This document shows, piece by piece, positions 6,038 to 7,373 of a stretch of 7,373 nucleotides of DNA. Within the stretch, counting starts at the first letter, position 1, and each line of letters starts with the position of its first letter. Both the position numbers and the translations under genes were made by a program. Under the pieces are notes generated by a model. The model was not told where the DNA came from and searched no databases. It worked only from the letters and a program-made list of their open reading frames with translations. This stretch comes from Bacillota bacterium (GTDB lineage Bacteria > Bacillota > Clostridia > Oscillospirales > Acutalibacteraceae), in contig JAEWUH010000231.1 of assembly GCA_023397245.1 (NCBI GenBank), positions 1-7,373 of the forward strand, given 5' to 3'.

Positions 6038-6065
6038 ATTATAGTATTATTTAATTAAAAGTCAA
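6038..6065 (-). promoter_or_regulatory. Promoter of the dehydrogenase gene
   Basis: On the minus strand TTGACT (6065-6060, five of six bases to consensus) and a perfect TATAAT (6043-6038) are spaced by 16 bp. Transcription would start near 6031 and run left into the dehydrogenase gene through the overlapping operator-like site. Confidence 0.7.
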
Positions 6066-6318
6066 CGTTATATTTAAATTTTGTTAATATGTACAACGAT
6101 TTCTTCTATTTGTTGTCTTTTGTTACAATCTGGCTTTTTTAACTCTCTTCGGCTGCATTGGTGCGAGTCTGAGCAGTATGATACCTAAGGGGTTGGTTCT
6201 CTCCGTGGATTGGGACATAGTGGCTATGCATGTGTCCGATTTATGTGCGAAACTGAAAGAATGCTGTTAGGCTACTAAACGGCTTCATAAGATGTACTAA
6301 AACTATCTTTTGCCTATA
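6066..6318. other. Unassigned middle of the divergent spacer
   Basis: No frame longer than a few dozen codons and no promoter stands out. It holds a small hairpin CATAG-TGG-CTATG (6216-6228), which can alternatively pair as GGACATA with TGTGTCC. It is less AT-rich than the sequence on either side, which is odd for a spacer between promoters and might mark a lost gene or an unrecognised RNA. Confidence 0.4.
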
Positions 6319-6392
6319 ATATTTCGCTGTTTTGCCCTCTGGTTGGCTATATTCACTAAAAGTTTTCCATAAATATCTGTAATTTTTATGCA

Positions 6393-6420
6393 TTGACATT
6401 GCGAAATGGTATTATATAAT
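6393..6420 (+). promoter_or_regulatory. Upstream promoter copy (P1) for the second gntR gene
   Basis: TTGACA (6393-6398) and TATAAT (6415-6420), both perfect, are spaced by 16 bp. Its transcript would begin near 6427, pass through the first operator and read through the second promoter copy into the gene. Confidence 0.75.
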
Positions 6421-6431
6421 ATTAACAGTTA

Positions 6432-6446
6432 ACCTGTGATACAGGT
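6432..6446. promoter_or_regulatory. GntR-type operator O1
   Basis: ACCTGT-GAT-ACAGGT is a perfect 6+3+6 palindrome with the GT-N3-AC core known for GntR-family operators. It starts 12 bases after the P1 -10 hexamer, where a bound dimer would block early transcription. Confidence 0.65.
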
Positions 6447-6534
6447 AGTTGTCTTACGAGCAGCCTTTATCGATGATATTTCCCGGTTTTTCCGTTTGAT
6501 TAGCTATAATTCACTAAATATTTTCTAAAATATA

Positions 6535-6562
6535 TTGACATCTAGAAATAGTATTGTATAAT
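6535..6562 (+). promoter_or_regulatory. Proximal promoter copy (P2) of the second gntR gene
   Basis: TTGACA (6535-6540) and TATAAT (6557-6562) are both perfect with a 16-bp spacer, identical in layout to P1. Transcription would start near 6569, about 28 bases before the ATG at 6597. Confidence 0.8.
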
Positions 6563-6573
6563 ATCAACATTAG

Positions 6574-6586
6574 CCTGTAATACAGG
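6574..6586. promoter_or_regulatory. GntR-type operator O2
   Basis: CCTGT-AAT-ACAGG is a perfect 5+3+5 palindrome, 11 bases after the P2 -10. Its right arm contains AGGTAG, the only Shine-Dalgarno-like bases before the ATG at 6597, so operator and ribosome binding site overlap. Autoregulation by the adjacent regulator is the natural inference. Confidence 0.65.
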
Positions 6587-6596
6587 TAGTTGTCTT

Positions 6597-7328
6597 ATGA
6601 GCAGCATAGTCAGACACAAACAATCTGAAAATGTGGTGATTGCAGTGATTGAGCGCATTGAACATATCAGCCTGAGCAGTCAGGTACTGGAACAGATGAA
6701 ACTGAGGATACGTTCACACGAATGGCCGCCGGCGTCAAAGCTGCCGTCGGAGAGCGATTTGAGCGCAATGTTCGGGGTTTCGCGGGTGACGATACGTAAC
6801 GCGCTGCATAGACTTGTCGGGCTAGGGCTTATTGAAACACGCCTCGGTGACGGGTCGTATGTTGCTCGAATTGACGAAAGTAGCGGGCTGAACAGTTTAA
6901 TTCCGGTTGTGTACTTAGAGGAAAATATCGAAAACATACTTGAATTCAGACGCGAGTTTGAGTCCGGCGCTTGCGCAATCGCGGCGGGGCGCGCAGAAAC
7001 GGAAGATATAGCAGATTTGCGGGACACGCTCGCGAAAATGCTCGCTTTGCAAAACGACCGTTCAGCGCTCGCGGATGCTGATTTGAAGTTTCACTACCGC
7101 ATAGCCGCGATATCGCGCAATAGCCTGATCATCAAGACATACGAAATTATCAGCGAGGTTTATGCGGCACATATGAAACGGGTAGTGCGGGCTATGGGCG
7201 GAGAGGCTGGGTGCTATTATCACGCCATAATCGTGGATGCGCTCGAAGCTGGGGACGCGGAAAAAGCGCGTAGATTTATGTATGAACATATTGCGTCAAA
7301 TGAGAAAATTCTGTTAAAAGGAAAATAA
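6597..7328 (+). CDS. GntR-family transcriptional regulator, FadR/FCD subfamily (second copy)
   Basis: The frame gives 243 residues from the ATG at 6597. The winged helix-turn-helix spans about residues 24-90, with LPSESDLSAMFGVSRVTIRN (49-68) and wing TRLGDGSYV. The FCD domain follows, with metal-binding D162-x3-H166, H209 in CYYHAII and H231 in YEHI. It is a paralogue of the regulator at 3987-4682, aligning along the full length. Aligned that way, the ATG at 6597 adds about 16 N-terminal residues; a GTG at 6645, with GGTG six bases upstream, would give the same N-terminus length as its paralogue, so the start is uncertain. The promoter carries duplicated operators, suggesting autoregulation, and one similar site at the dehydrogenase suggests shared control. 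By eye its codons are more GC-rich than those of the left-hand genes. The 45 bases after its stop hold only a weak 4-bp hairpin at the window edge. Confidence 0.9.
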   Translation: MSSIVRHKQSENVVIAVIERIEHISLSSQVLEQMKLRIRSHEWPPASKLPSESDLSAMFGVSRVTIRNALHRLVGLGLIETRLGDGSYVARIDESSGLNSLIPVVYLEENIENILEFRREFESGACAIAAGRAETEDIADLRDTLAKMLALQNDRSALADADLKFHYRIAAISRNSLIIKTYEIISEVYAAHMKRVVRAMGGEAGCYYHAIIVDALEAGDAEKARRFMYEHIASNEKILLKGK

Positions 7329-7373
7329 TAAGGTCTTAAATGCGGATATCCTGATTTGGCGTTAATGCGCCGC

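Larger units (their letters stand above)
6319..6605 (+). repeat. Tandem diverged copies of a promoter-operator module
   Basis: Copy 1 (6319-6464) and copy 2 (6476-6605) align along their whole length. They share ATATTTC at the left end, a TATA-TTCACTAAA block, TTGACA, TATAAT, the palindrome and the leader. The last 32 bases (6433-6464 and 6574-6605) differ at two positions only. Copy 1 has about 15 extra bases between TTCACTAAA and TTGACA. The -35 offset is 142 bp. Copy 2 drives the second gntR gene directly; copy 1 lies just upstream. Confidence 0.8.

Noticed and set aside
7358..7371. Terminator after the second gntR gene
   Set aside because: GGCG with CGCC gives only four pairs and the window ends before any T run could be seen.
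1..7373. CRISPR array, rRNA or complete insertion sequence
   Set aside because: No regularly spaced direct repeats, rRNA-like sequence or transposase frame with terminal repeats was seen on either strand.

Overview
The window looks like a chromosomal stretch of a low-to-mid GC Gram-positive bacterium, probably a clostridial member of the Bacillota. The signs are AT-rich spacers, purine-rich Shine-Dalgarno sites such as GGAGG and AGAGGA, near-consensus sigma-A-type promoters (TTGACA/TATAAT) and strong hairpin terminators. Genus cannot be told from the sequence alone.

Left half (1-3760) reads as an accessory region. It opens with the 3' end of an uncharacterised gene (1-309) and its terminator (422-453). 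Next is a frameshifted, uncharacterised gene with a C-terminal Cys-rich domain (591-1809); it needs one missing base restored at each of two homopolymer runs to read through as about 406 residues. An intact AbiE-type toxin-antitoxin pair follows: abiEi antitoxin/repressor (2019-2618) and abiEii nucleotidyltransferase toxin (2618-3526), with a consensus -35 promoter and inverted repeats placed where an autorepressor would bind. After it come a decayed tRNA-Gly(CCC)-like piece (about 3642-3697) and a perfect 25-bp-stem palindrome (3698-3751) flanked by 8-bp direct repeats. Both suggest past insertion or recombination.

Right half (3900-7373) is a metabolic regulation locus. On the minus strand, a zinc-dependent medium-chain polyol/sugar dehydrogenase (5850-4825) precedes a GntR/FadR-type (FCD) regulator (4682-3987), closed by a hairpin terminator (3908-3952). 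Divergently, on the plus strand, lies a second, paralogous FCD regulator (to 7328). The 746-bp divergent spacer carries three promoters, each followed about 10-12 bp after the -10 by the same kind of palindrome, CCTGT-N3-ACAGG. That pattern fits the general GntR operator core GT-N3-AC. Two of these promoter-operator units are tandem diverged copies upstream of the second regulator; the third, less perfect, serves the dehydrogenase.

The simplest working model is that one or both FCD regulators sense a sugar acid or related carboxylate, repress their own transcription and that of the dehydrogenase, and release when substrate is present. The tandem promoter-operator duplication, the two-lesion gene and the tRNA remnant with its hairpin are the most unusual things here. 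I did not find a clear new multi-gene system.
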